Notes: generated from the sequence alone by a model not told the origin. A DNA stretch of 64,000 nt from Stutzerimonas stutzeri (GCF_024448895.1 NZ_JAMOIC010000004.1:62001-126000), one strand, 5' to 3'. Positions 8,900 to 17,729 are shown, counted from the first letter of the stretch. Made by a program: numbers and translations.

Positions 8900-9736
8900 A
8901 TGGCTGCAATCGGGCGCTTCAACAGCCTGCAAATCGTCAAGCACACCGGTTTCGGTCTCTATCTCGATGGCGGTCCGGATGGCGAAATTCTGCTGCCCAA
9001 TCGTTACATCCCGAAGAACACACCCACCGAGGTCGACGATTGGCTGAACGTGTTCATCTATCTCGACAGCGAAGACAAGCTCATCGCAACCACCGAGAAG
9101 CCGAAGGTCCAGGTGGGGGAGTTTGCCAGCCTCAAGGTTGTCGAAATCAATCGCATCGGTCTGTTCCTTGACTGGGGCCTGCCGAAGGACCTGCTGCTGC
9201 CTCACTCGGAAGAGAAACGGCCGCTCAACGAGGGCGACTACTGCGTCGTTCACGTTTATCTCGACAAACACACTCGCCGCATCACCGCCACTGCGCGCCT
9301 GGATCGATACCTCGACAAGACGCCCGCGCGATACAAGGTGGGCGAGGCTGTTGAGCTGCTGGTCGTCGAACCGACTGACCTCGGCTACAAGGCAATCATC
9401 AACGGCAAGCACTGGGGCCTCATTCACAAGAACGAGGCATTCAAATTTCTGCGCGGTGGGATGAATGAGAAGGGCTTCATCAAGGAAGTCCGTGCGGACG
9501 GCAAAATCAGCCTGAGCCTGCAGCCTGTCGGCAGCGAAGCCGGAGATGCTTTGCAGGCGTTGATCCTGCAGAAGCTTCAGGAAAACGATGGCAGCCTGTC
9601 GGTCGGCGACAAGACGCCAGCGGACGAGATTGCAGGGCTGTTCGGCGTGAGCAAGGGAAACTTCAAGAAGGCCATTGGCGGCCTGTACAAGCAGGGTCGT
9701 ATCGTCATCCACCCGGATCGTATCGAACGCGCCTGA
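8900..9736 (+). CDS. CvfB-like S1-domain RNA-binding protein
   Basis: A 278-residue protein with three S1-like beta-barrels in series followed by a winged-helix C-terminus, the CvfB/YitL layout. S1-1 begins MAAIGRFNSLQIVKHTGFGLYLDGG, S1-2 begins VQVGEFASLKVVEINRIGLFLDWG, and the third covers KVGEAVELLVVEPTDLGYKAIINGKHWGLIH. The final segment IAGLFGVSKGNFKKAIGGLYKQGRI is the helix-turn-helix. The family binds RNA and affects virulence genes in staphylococci; its role in Pseudomonas is not established. A GC-rich hairpin follows the stop. Confidence 0.88.
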   Translation: MAAIGRFNSLQIVKHTGFGLYLDGGPDGEILLPNRYIPKNTPTEVDDWLNVFIYLDSEDKLIATTEKPKVQVGEFASLKVVEINRIGLFLDWGLPKDLLLPHSEEKRPLNEGDYCVVHVYLDKHTRRITATARLDRYLDKTPARYKVGEAVELLVVEPTDLGYKAIINGKHWGLIHKNEAFKFLRGGMNEKGFIKEVRADGKISLSLQPVGSEAGDALQALILQKLQENDGSLSVGDKTPADEIAGLFGVSKGNFKKAIGGLYKQGRIVIHPDRIERA

Positions 9737-9743
9737 CTGGCGA

Positions 9744-9764
9744 GGCAGGAGGCAATCTCCTGCC
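9744..9764. terminator. 8-bp stem hairpin after the CvfB-like gene
   Basis: GGCAGGAG and CTCCTGCC pair perfectly around a 5-nt loop just after the stop. There is no U-tract, so this is a weak terminator or an RNA-stabilising hairpin. The rest of the 310-bp gap up to rfaH shows no gene I can support; a promoter for rfaH is expected there but no clear -35/-10 pair stands out. Confidence 0.5.
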
Positions 9765-10046
9765 GCGTGCCTGAATACTGCGGCGTCGCCTCAGTGCCGT
9801 TCCCCTCCCGAAGCTTGCAGCTCTCTGCACCACCGAAAGTCAATTGCACGCTCTGTCTGGATGCGCTTCAGGCAGATCGCTGTCAGCGCTCAAAGGCTCC
9901 AAACCCGACCGCCCGTCATTTCCAGAATGTTGCCAGTTGTTACGGGCGGGAACTCTGCTGGATCGATCTGGGTCCAGAGAGGGCGCTTGATATCCGATAA
10001 GGAAAGTCGGCTCAGTTATTTCACCGGATGTGTACTCGGAGAAGCT

Positions 10047-10577
10047 ATGGAAAGTGAAACGGGATTGCCGGCGAAATTCTGGTATCTGCTGCAGTGCAAG
10101 CCTAGGCAGGATGCACGTGCACTGGAGCACCTGGAGCGACAGGGTTTCGAATGTTACGCACCGGTGTACCAGGTCCAGGCGATCAGCACCGGAAAGTTGC
10201 GAGTAAAGGAACAGCCATTGTTTCCGGGCTATGTATTCATTCGCATGGGGATCGAAGACAGCTGGCTGGCGTTGCGCTCCACGCGCGGAGTCAATCGTGT
10301 CGTCGCCTTCTGCGGTCAGCCTTGTCAGGTGCAGGACGCCATCATTGATCACCTCCAGCGCCGCTGTGCGATTGCAGGCACGCAGCGAATGTTGAGCCCT
10401 GGTGATCGAGTGAATATCCAGATAGGTGAGTTCGCAGACATGGAAGCGATTTTCCTGTCCATGGAAGGAGAAGAGCGGGTGATGTTGCTGTTGAGCGTCC
10501 TCAATCGCCAGCAACGAGTTCAGGTGCGCCTGGCCCATATCCAGCCCGTCTCACAGGGCGCTGTTACGCCTCTCTAA
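10047..10577 (+). CDS. rfaH: transcription antitermination factor RfaH
   Basis: A 176-residue NusG paralogue. The ATG at 10047 is used because WYLLQCK, the universal RfaH start, follows within a dozen residues; the frame is open 124 codons further but that part is non-coding in character. The NGN domain shows EHLERQGFECYAP, QPLFPGYVFI and TRGVNRVVAF. The C-terminal KOW domain shows SPGDRVNIQIGEFADMEAIF and EERVMLLLSVLN. All are close to E. coli RfaH. RfaH binds RNA polymerase paused at an ops site and suppresses Rho termination. An exact ops lies about 120 bp downstream of its stop, in the leader of the EPS operon. Confidence 0.96.
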   Translation: MESETGLPAKFWYLLQCKPRQDARALEHLERQGFECYAPVYQVQAISTGKLRVKEQPLFPGYVFIRMGIEDSWLALRSTRGVNRVVAFCGQPCQVQDAIIDHLQRRCAIAGTQRMLSPGDRVNIQIGEFADMEAIFLSMEGEERVMLLLSVLNRQQRVQVRLAHIQPVSQGAVTPL

Positions 10578-10678
10578 CAAGAAATCAGTGATCCCGTTTT
10601 CCTAGCTATACCTGCCAGCGCCGACCGGTTCGTCGAGCGTGAGGATAGTTGCGTTTTTGCACTGCCAACAATTCATTA

Positions 10679-10692
10679 CAGGGGGCTCCCTG
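10679..10692 (+). promoter_or_regulatory. leader hairpin abutting the ops element
   Basis: CAGGG and CCCTG pair perfectly around GGCT, ending one base before the ops element begins. A nascent RNA hairpin here would form just as polymerase reaches the pause site. Confidence 0.6.
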
Positions 10693-10693
10693 G

Positions 10694-10705
10694 GGCGGTA
10701 GCGTG
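10694..10705 (+). promoter_or_regulatory. ops element for RfaH recruitment (JUMPstart core)
   Basis: The sequence GGCGGTAGCGTG matches the enterobacterial ops pause element exactly, preceded by CTGGG, close to the CAGGG found before ops in JUMPstart leaders. It lies 188 bp upstream of the first EPS gene, on the same strand, and downstream of rfaH. RfaH binds the exposed non-template ops hairpin. The remaining leader to 10881 holds no supportable gene; the ORF running through it has no ribosome site and no family likeness. Confidence 0.9.
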
Positions 10706-10881
10706 CCTGAAGCGCTGACTACGAGGGACTTTCCAGCCATTTTTGAAGCGGACCATTCATCGATTCTGCAACTGTCCGGGATATTTGCGGTCTGTTGCGT
10801 GTCTATGCCACCTCACAGAAGCCAGCGTCGCGGCCGGAGTCGAGGCATGAACAATAATTTATCTCCGAGAAGGGATTCCAT

Positions 10882-12039
10882 ATGAGGAAGATCACACTTC
10901 CAGGTGTATCGCTACTGTGCGTCGTGTCCACCAACAGTTGGGCCGTGAACGAACCACAGGACATTCGCATCGGTAATTTCGAATTCACGCCTACGCTGAT
11001 CGTGCGCGAAAGTTACGACGACAACTACCGTGGGCTGGCGGATAACGAGCAGGCGTCCTGGGTGACGGGGATTAACCCGACCTTTCTGCTAGGGACCGGC
11101 AATCGCAACAGCGAGTACGAGCTCGAGTACTCCTTCAATAGCGACATCTTTCATTCGGACTCCGAAGCCAGCAACACCGACCACCACCTCAATCTCAGAA
11201 GCGTCATGGAGTTCAACTCCCGCAACCGCCTGAGCTGGGGGCTAGGCTATCACCGCGTCGAAGAGACGGCCGACACCGAAGACAACACCGAGAACGACAA
11301 GTACAGCAGTGCCATTGCCCGCGCAGCGTACCGTTTCGGTGCTCAAACGGCGCGCAACCAGCTTGAGTTCGGTACTCATTACGAGCAGCGGCGCTACCAC
11401 AACAGCGGCAACATCAACGCGTCCGAAGAGCGCGACAGCCTGATGTTCAACTCGATCTGGTTCCATCGTCTGGGGGCCAGAACGCGTTCGCTGGTGGAAG
11501 TGCGCCACACCGATCACGACTACAAGCTTTCCAGCGCACTGCGCGACAGTACCAACGTGGCTTTGCTTGGAGGCGCGACCTGGAACGCTACTGCCAAAAC
11601 ATCGGGCAGCTTCAAGGTGGGTGCCGAACGCAAAGATTTCGACAGCGATCAACGTGAGGACTTCACCAGCCCGATGTGGGAGGCGAATGTCACCTGGAAA
11701 CCTCGCACCTATTCGGCTTTCAACCTGACGTCACGTCGCGCGTTCGACGAAGGTAACGACGGTGCCAGCACCATCAATGACTGGACGACACTGGCCAGCT
11801 GGGAACACGAGTGGACTTCGCGCATCGCGACGGAGCTTAAGTACCGCTTCTCCGACCGGGAGTACGAAGGCATTAATCGGGACGATGAAAGAACGGCCTA
11901 TGGTGCCGGGCTGATCTGGTCACCGGACCGCTGGATCGACGTAACGCTGTCGTATCTCAGAACGGAAAACGACTCCAGCCTGGCCTCGGAGAATTACGAC
12001 AGAAACGTTTACCTGCTGAGTTTCGACCTGAGCCTCTGA
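10882..12039 (+). CDS. outer-membrane beta-barrel protein, EPS export porin (BBP2-like)
   Basis: A 385-residue protein with a signal peptide (MRKITLPGVSLLCVVSTNSWA) followed by repeated amphipathic strands with alternating aromatic and polar residues, typical of an outer-membrane barrel of about 16-18 strands. The C-terminus ends in NVYLLSFDLSL, an aromatic/Leu-ending beta signal. It begins the ops-led operon and sits just ahead of a Wza-like protein that lacks a membrane-crossing end. This suggests it forms the outer-membrane pore for the polysaccharide, as beta-barrel partners do in some myxobacterial and methylotroph EPS systems. Function is inferred from fold and position. Confidence 0.85.
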   Translation: MRKITLPGVSLLCVVSTNSWAVNEPQDIRIGNFEFTPTLIVRESYDDNYRGLADNEQASWVTGINPTFLLGTGNRNSEYELEYSFNSDIFHSDSEASNTDHHLNLRSVMEFNSRNRLSWGLGYHRVEETADTEDNTENDKYSSAIARAAYRFGAQTARNQLEFGTHYEQRRYHNSGNINASEERDSLMFNSIWFHRLGARTRSLVEVRHTDHDYKLSSALRDSTNVALLGGATWNATAKTSGSFKVGAERKDFDSDQREDFTSPMWEANVTWKPRTYSAFNLTSRRAFDEGNDGASTINDWTTLASWEHEWTSRIATELKYRFSDREYEGINRDDERTAYGAGLIWSPDRWIDVTLSYLRTENDSSLASENYDRNVYLLSFDLSL

Positions 12040-12082
12040 GGCCAGGAAGGACGTAAAAACAGTGCCTAAGGAGGAGCCGAGC

Positions 12083-12616
12083 ATGCGCATCCCAAACATC
12101 TACAAAATTTTTTCCCTGTTGATTCTATTGGTCTTCAGTGCCGCTGCCACTGCCGCTCAATATGAGTTGGGTTCTGGCGATGTGGTACGCATCAGCGTGC
12201 ACGGCGAGCCGGATCTGTCTTTCGATGAGATACGCCTGACCGATGCCGGGACCTTCACCTTTCCGTTCATTGGTGAAGTCGACGCGAACGGCAAAACGGC
12301 TGGGCAGGTTCGGGCGCTGCTGACCGAAAAACTCAAGGACGGTTATCTGATCGATCCGCGCGTCTCGGTTTCGGTAGTTAATTACCGCGAGTTCTACATC
12401 GCCGGTGAGGTCAAGCTTCCTGGCGGCTATCCCTATCAGCCGGGTCTTACCCTGGATCGGGCGATCGCCCTGGCTGGTGGGTTGACCGAACGCGCTTCAA
12501 CCAAACGCATGACAATTGTGCGTGGCTCCCAAGGAAGCCGAGCCGAAGAAAAAGCCACCATGAACACTCTTGTTCGCCCTGGTGACACGATCAACATCGA
12601 CGAAGGATTCTTCTGA
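12083..12616 (+). CDS. periplasmic polysaccharide export protein (short Wza-like, PES/SLBB)
   Basis: A 177-residue export protein. The start at 12083 follows TAAGGAGGAG. It has a Sec signal peptide (KIFSLLILLVFSAAATAA) but no lipobox Cys, then a PES domain (YELGSGDVVRISVHGEPDLS) and one SLBB-like domain (REFYIAGEVKLPGGYPYQPGLTLDRAIALAGGL). E. coli Wza is twice as long, is a lipoprotein, and ends in the amphipathic helix that crosses the outer membrane. All three features are missing here. It probably stacks under the preceding beta-barrel. The stop overlaps the Wzc start (TGATG). Confidence 0.9.
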   Translation: MRIPNIYKIFSLLILLVFSAAATAAQYELGSGDVVRISVHGEPDLSFDEIRLTDAGTFTFPFIGEVDANGKTAGQVRALLTEKLKDGYLIDPRVSVSVVNYREFYIAGEVKLPGGYPYQPGLTLDRAIALAGGLTERASTKRMTIVRGSQGSRAEEKATMNTLVRPGDTINIDEGFF

Positions 12617-14814
12617 TGAATAGCCCAGTTCGCCCGGATCGTCCGTGGCAGCGCCCCGTAGGGCCAGCAACGGATAGCGACTTTATAGACCTGAAAAAAA
12701 TCTGGCATGCGATCTGGTCGCGCAAGTGGGGCATCATCCTGCTAGTGGCCGTAATCGGCTTGTTGGCTGCCTTCTTCGTGTCCCGCATTACGCCGACTTA
12801 CCAAGCTGTGGGCACGGTATTAATCGAGACCAAAGGTACGCCGGTACTTTCTTTCCAGATGCCGGATGCGCCTAAAGAGATCAGCGAATACCTGCAGACC
12901 CAGCTCAGCCTCATGCAGAGTCGAGGTGTGGCGCAGCGTGTTGTTCGTGACCTGACTCTTATCGAGCACCCTGAGTTCGACCTGCGTCAGCAGCCCAAGC
13001 CACTGATCGACACCGGCGCCATCAAGCGGATGTTCACGGGTAAGGAAGTTGAGCCGCCGACTGAAGCAGAACTCATGGACTACGCAACCCAGCGGTTCAT
13101 GGACAGCACCAGCGTATGGGTAGAAGGTAAAAGTCAGCTGGTCTATCTGTCGGTTTCCATGGCCGACAGCCTGACCGCTGCACAGGCGACTAATCAGCTG
13201 GCGCAGGCTTATATCGAGGCGCAGCTGGAAGCCAAGGTCGATATGTCCATGACCGCGGCCAGCTGGATGAATGATCGTCTGGTGTCCCTGCGTGAAAATC
13301 TGCAGGCATCTGAAGACCGTTTTCAGGCCTATTTGGACGCTGAAGGTCTGGTAGATCTGGATGGCGTGGGCACCATCAGTGCCAACGAACTTTCCCTTAC
13401 CGGAGACCGCATGATCGATGCGCGTCGTCAGCGCGCCGAGGCTGAAAGCCAGTACCGTCAGGTTGAGTCCATGCGCAGTCAGGGTTGGGAGCGTCTGGCC
13501 AGTGTGCCGGCTGTTCTGGGTCACCCCTTGATTCAACAGTTCAAAGCCGATCAGGCTCATGCCCGGTCGCGCGTAGAAGATCTGTCGCGTCGTTACGGCG
13601 ATCGTCACCCGTCAATGGCTTCGGCACGTTCCGACCTCAATGCCGCAACGGCGAGCTTGCGTCAGCAAGTCGAGCAAGTTGTCGCGAGCATCGAGCGTAA
13701 CTATCAGTTGGCCTTGGCCAATGAGAACTCGCTGCGTGCTTCGTTTGATGAAAACAAGGACCGCATCCAGGATATTTCCCGCAAGGAATTCAAGGTGCGC
13801 GATCTGCAGCGCCAGGTCGAAAGCGACCGCGCGCTGTATGAAACCTTCATGACCCGACTGCAGGAAACCACAGCGACTTCGGACCTGAGCACGACCAACG
13901 CGCGCATTGTCGACGCGGCTATCCCGCCGACTGTCCCCGCGGCGCCCAATGTGCCGCTGATCATGGCTGTGGTGCTGTTCCTTGCACTGATCCTGGGTAT
14001 CGCTCAGGCAATCATCCGCGAGATTCTGGACAACACCTTCAAGAGCTCCGAAGAGGTTGAAAGCAAGCTGAACCTGCCAGTGATGGGCATCGTTCCTCAG
14101 GTGCCTCGCAAGTTGCGCAAAGAAGTCAGTCACTTGTTCGAACGCAGCGGTGACAAGCGCTTTTGCGAGGCGGTACGCACCATCCGTACCAACCTGCTGT
14201 TGAGCGAAACCGGCCAGCCGCGCCAGGTACTGGTGATCACCTCAACCGCTCCCGGTGAAGGTAAGAGTTCGGTATCGGCCAACCTCGCCTTTGCGATGGG
14301 TCAGCTGCACCGCGTTCTGCTGATCGATGCGGACCTGCGTCGTGCAACGCTGGACAAGGCATTCGACTTCAAGCCGGGCACCCCGGGGCTGGTCAACCTC
14401 ATCGCTGGCAACGCCAAGCTTGAGGATTGCGTTCACACCGTGGGCAATGTCGACATGATCGCCGCCGGCGCCGTGCCGTCCAACCCGTTGGAGCTGCTGT
14501 CCTCGCCACGCTTCGCCAAGCTGCTCGAAGTGGTCAAGGGTCGCTACGACCGCATCATCATCGACTCTCCGCCAAGCCAGGCGGTCAGTGATGCTGCCGT
14601 ACTCTCGACGCTCGCCGATGCCGTGATCTACGTCGTCAAATCCGACAGCACATTGATTCCGCACGTGCAGAAGGGCGTAAGCCAGCTGCAGAACAGTAAC
14701 GCACCGGTAACAGGTGTCGTGCTCAATCATGTCGATATCGATAAAGCCAAGAAGAACGGTCAGTTCCGTGGCTACTACGACCATTACGGATACAGCGAGC
14801 AACAAACGGTCTGA
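12616..14814 (+). CDS. polysaccharide co-polymerase / BY-type tyrosine autokinase (Wzc-like)
   Basis: A 732-residue inner-membrane protein. An N-terminal membrane segment (GIILLVAVIGLLAAFFV) leads to a Wzz-type periplasmic domain with long coiled coils, and a second membrane segment (NVPLIMAVVLFLALILGIAQ) precedes the cytoplasmic kinase. The BY-kinase motifs are Walker A near residue 545 (APGEGKSSVS), Walker A' (LLIDADLRR) and Walker B (RIIIDSPPS). The tail YYDHYGYSEQQ is the expected tyrosine cluster for autophosphorylation. It sets polymer length and drives export with the PES protein. Adjacent PES, barrel, ugd and wzx make a Wzx/Wzy-dependent system. Confidence 0.95.
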   Translation: MNSPVRPDRPWQRPVGPATDSDFIDLKKIWHAIWSRKWGIILLVAVIGLLAAFFVSRITPTYQAVGTVLIETKGTPVLSFQMPDAPKEISEYLQTQLSLMQSRGVAQRVVRDLTLIEHPEFDLRQQPKPLIDTGAIKRMFTGKEVEPPTEAELMDYATQRFMDSTSVWVEGKSQLVYLSVSMADSLTAAQATNQLAQAYIEAQLEAKVDMSMTAASWMNDRLVSLRENLQASEDRFQAYLDAEGLVDLDGVGTISANELSLTGDRMIDARRQRAEAESQYRQVESMRSQGWERLASVPAVLGHPLIQQFKADQAHARSRVEDLSRRYGDRHPSMASARSDLNAATASLRQQVEQVVASIERNYQLALANENSLRASFDENKDRIQDISRKEFKVRDLQRQVESDRALYETFMTRLQETTATSDLSTTNARIVDAAIPPTVPAAPNVPLIMAVVLFLALILGIAQAIIREILDNTFKSSEEVESKLNLPVMGIVPQVPRKLRKEVSHLFERSGDKRFCEAVRTIRTNLLLSETGQPRQVLVITSTAPGEGKSSVSANLAFAMGQLHRVLLIDADLRRATLDKAFDFKPGTPGLVNLIAGNAKLEDCVHTVGNVDMIAAGAVPSNPLELLSSPRFAKLLEVVKGRYDRIIIDSPPSQAVSDAAVLSTLADAVIYVVKSDSTLIPHVQKGVSQLQNSNAPVTGVVLNHVDIDKAKKNGQFRGYYDHYGYSEQQTV

Positions 14815-14838
14815 TCCGGCTCGCTCCTTTGGTCACTT

Positions 14839-14869
14839 GATCAGGTCCCGCCTCAGTGCGGGCCTGATC
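14839..14869 (+). terminator. strong intra-operon hairpin between wzc-like and ugd genes
   Basis: GATCAGG-TCCCGC pairs with GCGGGC-CTGATC around a short loop. The following bases are only moderately T-rich (GGTTTGATTCT). It could be a partial terminator inside the operon that RfaH-modified polymerase reads through, or an RNA processing/stability hairpin. The rest of the 154-bp gap shows only the ugd ribosome site region. Confidence 0.55.
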
Positions 14870-14968
14870 CGGTTTGATTCTGCCAAGCAAGAGAATTCTG
14901 TGCCGCCGGCCACCGAAAGGGCCGCGTCGAGGCACGCCTGTATTAATGTCTAAATCGAGGATCCTGCT

Positions 14969-16315
14969 ATGAACATCACCGTCGTTGGAAGCGGCTACGT
15001 TGGGCTGGTAACCGGTGCCTGTATTGCGGAAATGGGCAACACGGTTTACTGCGTCGACGTCGACAAGTCCAAGATCGAGAACCTCAAGCAGGGCATTCTG
15101 CCGATCTATGAGCCGGGCCTCGAAGAAATCGTCACCGAGAATCATGCCTCCGGCCGTCTCCTGTTCACTACCTCGCTGAGCGAGGCCGCAGAGCAGTCCG
15201 AGGTCTACTTCATCGCCGTCGGCACGCCGCCTGGCGAGGACGGTTCAGCTGACCTGCGCTATGTCCTGGAAGTCGCACGCCAGATTGGCGACACCATGAC
15301 TGGCCCTGCCATCGTGGTGAACAAGTCGACTGTTCCGGTTGGCACGGCAGATCTGGTGCGTGCAGCGGTAACCGAGCGGCTCGAAGCTCGCGGTGCCGAC
15401 ATCGCGTTCTCGGTTGTCTCGAACCCGGAATTTCTAAAGGAAGGTGCAGCGGTCAATGACTTCATGCACCCGGACCGTATCGTCATCGGTGCGGACAACG
15501 AGCACGCCCGTCAAGTCATGAGCGCGCTGTACGCCCCCTTCATTCGTAATCGTCCGCGCACCATGTTCATGGGCATCCGCGATGCGGAAATGACGAAGTA
15601 CGCCGCCAACGCCATGCTGGCGACGAAGATCTCTTTCATGAACGAGATTGCCAGTCTCTGTGAGCGTCTGGACGTGGACGTTGAGAATGTTCGTCTGGGT
15701 ATCGGCTCGGACGAGCGAATCGGCTACCACTTCATCTATGCCGGTTGCGGCTACGGTGGTTCTTGCTTCCCGAAGGACGTCAAGGCGCTGATCAACATCG
15801 CCCACCAGAACGACTTCGAACCCAAGTTGCTGCAGGCCGTGGAATCCCGCAACGATCAGCAGAAGCATTCGCTGTTCAACAAGATCAACGCGCATTTCAA
15901 TGGTGATCTCAAAGGCCGCACCTTTGCCGTCTGGGGTCTGGCGTTCAAGCCCGGCACCGATGACATGCGCGAGGCGCCGAGCGTCGTGCTGATCAACAGT
16001 CTGATCAATGCGGGCGCCAAAGTTCGCGCATTCGACCCGGTTGCCCGTGAAACCGCGCGCAAGGAATTCCCGGAAAGCTGGTTTGCCGATGGTCGTCTGC
16101 AGATCGTCGAAGGCCAGTACGAAGCGGCGATCGATGCCGATGCACTGTTCCTGGTCACTGAATGGAAGCCGTTCCGCCGTCCGGATTTCCGCGCGCTCAA
16201 GCGTCTGCTGAACACCCCGCTGATCGTCGATGGCCGTAACCAGTACGACCGTGAGCAGGTGAAGCAGGAAGGCTTCAGCTACTACGGCATCGGCCGTCAG
16301 CCGGTTCACGCCTGA
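14969..16315 (+). CDS. ugd: UDP-glucose 6-dehydrogenase
   Basis: A 448-residue cytosolic enzyme that oxidises UDP-glucose twice to UDP-glucuronate using two NAD+. The N-terminal NAD motif GSGYVGLVTGACIAEMG is present, the catalytic Cys is at residue 266 in GYGGSCFPKDV, and the C-terminal domain carries GLAFKPGTDDMREAPS. All are canonical. It supplies an acidic sugar to the EPS, or a precursor for its derivatives. It lies in the same direction as the export genes, separated from them by a hairpin-bearing 154-bp gap, and is followed after 14 bp by the flippase. Confidence 0.97.
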   Translation: MNITVVGSGYVGLVTGACIAEMGNTVYCVDVDKSKIENLKQGILPIYEPGLEEIVTENHASGRLLFTTSLSEAAEQSEVYFIAVGTPPGEDGSADLRYVLEVARQIGDTMTGPAIVVNKSTVPVGTADLVRAAVTERLEARGADIAFSVVSNPEFLKEGAAVNDFMHPDRIVIGADNEHARQVMSALYAPFIRNRPRTMFMGIRDAEMTKYAANAMLATKISFMNEIASLCERLDVDVENVRLGIGSDERIGYHFIYAGCGYGGSCFPKDVKALINIAHQNDFEPKLLQAVESRNDQQKHSLFNKINAHFNGDLKGRTFAVWGLAFKPGTDDMREAPSVVLINSLINAGAKVRAFDPVARETARKEFPESWFADGRLQIVEGQYEAAIDADALFLVTEWKPFRRPDFRALKRLLNTPLIVDGRNQYDREQVKQEGFSYYGIGRQPVHA

Positions 16316-16329
16316 GCGAGGGGCTGCGA

Positions 16330-17697
16330 GTGAGCGCCATCGACCAGCCCAGCGTGACACGCGGTGCGTCCTCGTTTCGAGAACGGCTGACCGCTCTATT
16401 GCAGGGAAGCATACGCAGCAAGCTGTTGCGCAATATCGTCACCGTGGTAAGCGGGACCGCCGGCGCGCAGGCGCTGACGCTGGCGTTCATGCCGGTGATC
16501 ACGCGCATCTACGGTCCGGAAGCGTACGGGATACTCGGCACCTTTCTCAGCGTCACCATGATGCTGATTCCAGTGGCGGCGCTGACATATCCGATCGCTA
16601 TCGTGCTGCCCAAGCGCGATGGTGATGCGCGCGGGCTGGTTCGGTTGGGGCTGGCCATCGCGTTGTCGTTGTCGATCGTGGTGGCGCTTGGGCTGCTGTT
16701 CTTCGGCGATCAGCTGGCAGCAACGCTGGAAATCGAGATCATCCAGCCGTACCTGATGCTGATTCCGTTCGTGATGTTCTGCGGTGCCGCGTTGGAAATA
16801 TGCCAGCAATGGCTGTTTCGTACACAGCGGTTCCGTATCACGGCAAGCGTGGCGGTAGGGCATTCGCTGCTGTTCAACACGATGCGGACGGTGGCCGGTC
16901 TGCTGCAATCGTCGGCGCTGGTTCTGGTCTGCACCACTGCGCTGCAGCAGGCCTTGCATGCCGCCATGCTGGGGCTTGCAATTCTGCGGGCGAAGCCGCG
17001 TGTAGAAGAACATACCGACGAGGCACAACAGCCCGAGCCGGGCATGCTCGAGATGGCACGTCGGTACAACGACTTTCCCCAATATCGTGCGCCAGTGATG
17101 CTGATCAATGCGATCTCGCAGCATCTGCCAACTTTGGTGCTGGCGGCTTATTTCGGTCCCGCGGCGGCAGGATTCTTCGCACTGTGCAAACAGGCGCTGA
17201 CCATGCCCACCAACCTGATCGGCAAGTCTGTTGCAGACGTCTATTACCCGCGTATCAGCCGTGCAATCCATGACCGTGAGCCCGTAGCAGCAATGTTGCT
17301 GAAGGCAACCACTGCGCTTGGGCTTGTCGGCCTGGTTCCGTTCGCCATCGTCGCCGTTTTCGGCCCCTGGCTGTTCGCGACGGTGTTTGGCGAGCAATGG
17401 CAGGTAGCGGGGGAGTACGCGCGCTGGTTGGCGCTGGCTGAATTCGCGGTGTTCATCTCGCGTCCTTCAGTGGTGGCTGTGCCGGCTCTTTCTCTACAGG
17501 CACGTTTCCTGCTGTTTGAAGTCTTCAGCACCAGCCTGCGCCTGGTTGCGCTGTTTGGCGGCGCTGTTTTGCTGGGTGATGCCCTGGCCACGGTTCAGGC
17601 GTTCGCGGCCGCCAGTATCGTGATTTATCTGTCGCTGGTGGTAATTGTCATGATCGCGGCGCGACGCTGGTATGCGCGCCAACAAGGGCCTGTCTGA
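16330..17697 (+). CDS. lipid-linked repeat-unit flippase (Wzx-like)
   Basis: A 455-residue integral membrane protein with 12-14 predicted helices. It begins at a GTG preceded by GCGAGGGG. The opening after a short cytoplasmic tail, IVTVVSGTAGAQALTLAFMPVITRIYGPEAYGILGTFLS, is typical of the Wzx/polysaccharide-transporter families. It is expected to move undecaprenyl-PP-linked repeat units across the inner membrane. Close to ugd upstream (14 bp) and a glycosyltransferase downstream (33 bp). One of three flippase-like genes in the window and the most likely partner of the Wzy-like protein. Confidence 0.92.
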   Translation: MSAIDQPSVTRGASSFRERLTALLQGSIRSKLLRNIVTVVSGTAGAQALTLAFMPVITRIYGPEAYGILGTFLSVTMMLIPVAALTYPIAIVLPKRDGDARGLVRLGLAIALSLSIVVALGLLFFGDQLAATLEIEIIQPYLMLIPFVMFCGAALEICQQWLFRTQRFRITASVAVGHSLLFNTMRTVAGLLQSSALVLVCTTALQQALHAAMLGLAILRAKPRVEEHTDEAQQPEPGMLEMARRYNDFPQYRAPVMLINAISQHLPTLVLAAYFGPAAAGFFALCKQALTMPTNLIGKSVADVYYPRISRAIHDREPVAAMLLKATTALGLVGLVPFAIVAVFGPWLFATVFGEQWQVAGEYARWLALAEFAVFISRPSVVAVPALSLQARFLLFEVFSTSLRLVALFGGAVLLGDALATVQAFAAASIVIYLSLVVIVMIAARRWYARQQGPV

Positions 17698-17729
17698 GAC
17701 GGCTCGCAATCTAATTCTGTTCGAGTGGT

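Noticed and set aside
9675-10046. N-terminal extension of rfaH in the same frame
   Set aside because: The extension lacks family similarity and lies before the standard WYLLQCK start; it is upstream DNA.
10649-10885. 78-codon ORF running through the EPS leader and ops
   Set aside because: It has no ribosome site, no protein-like pattern and overlaps the ops element and the next gene's start; treated as a chance frame.
16851-16860. GGCGGTAGGG inside the flippase gene, partly like ops
   Set aside because: The ops rule needs T two bases after GGCGGTAG; here it is C, and it lies in coding sequence far from a promoter.
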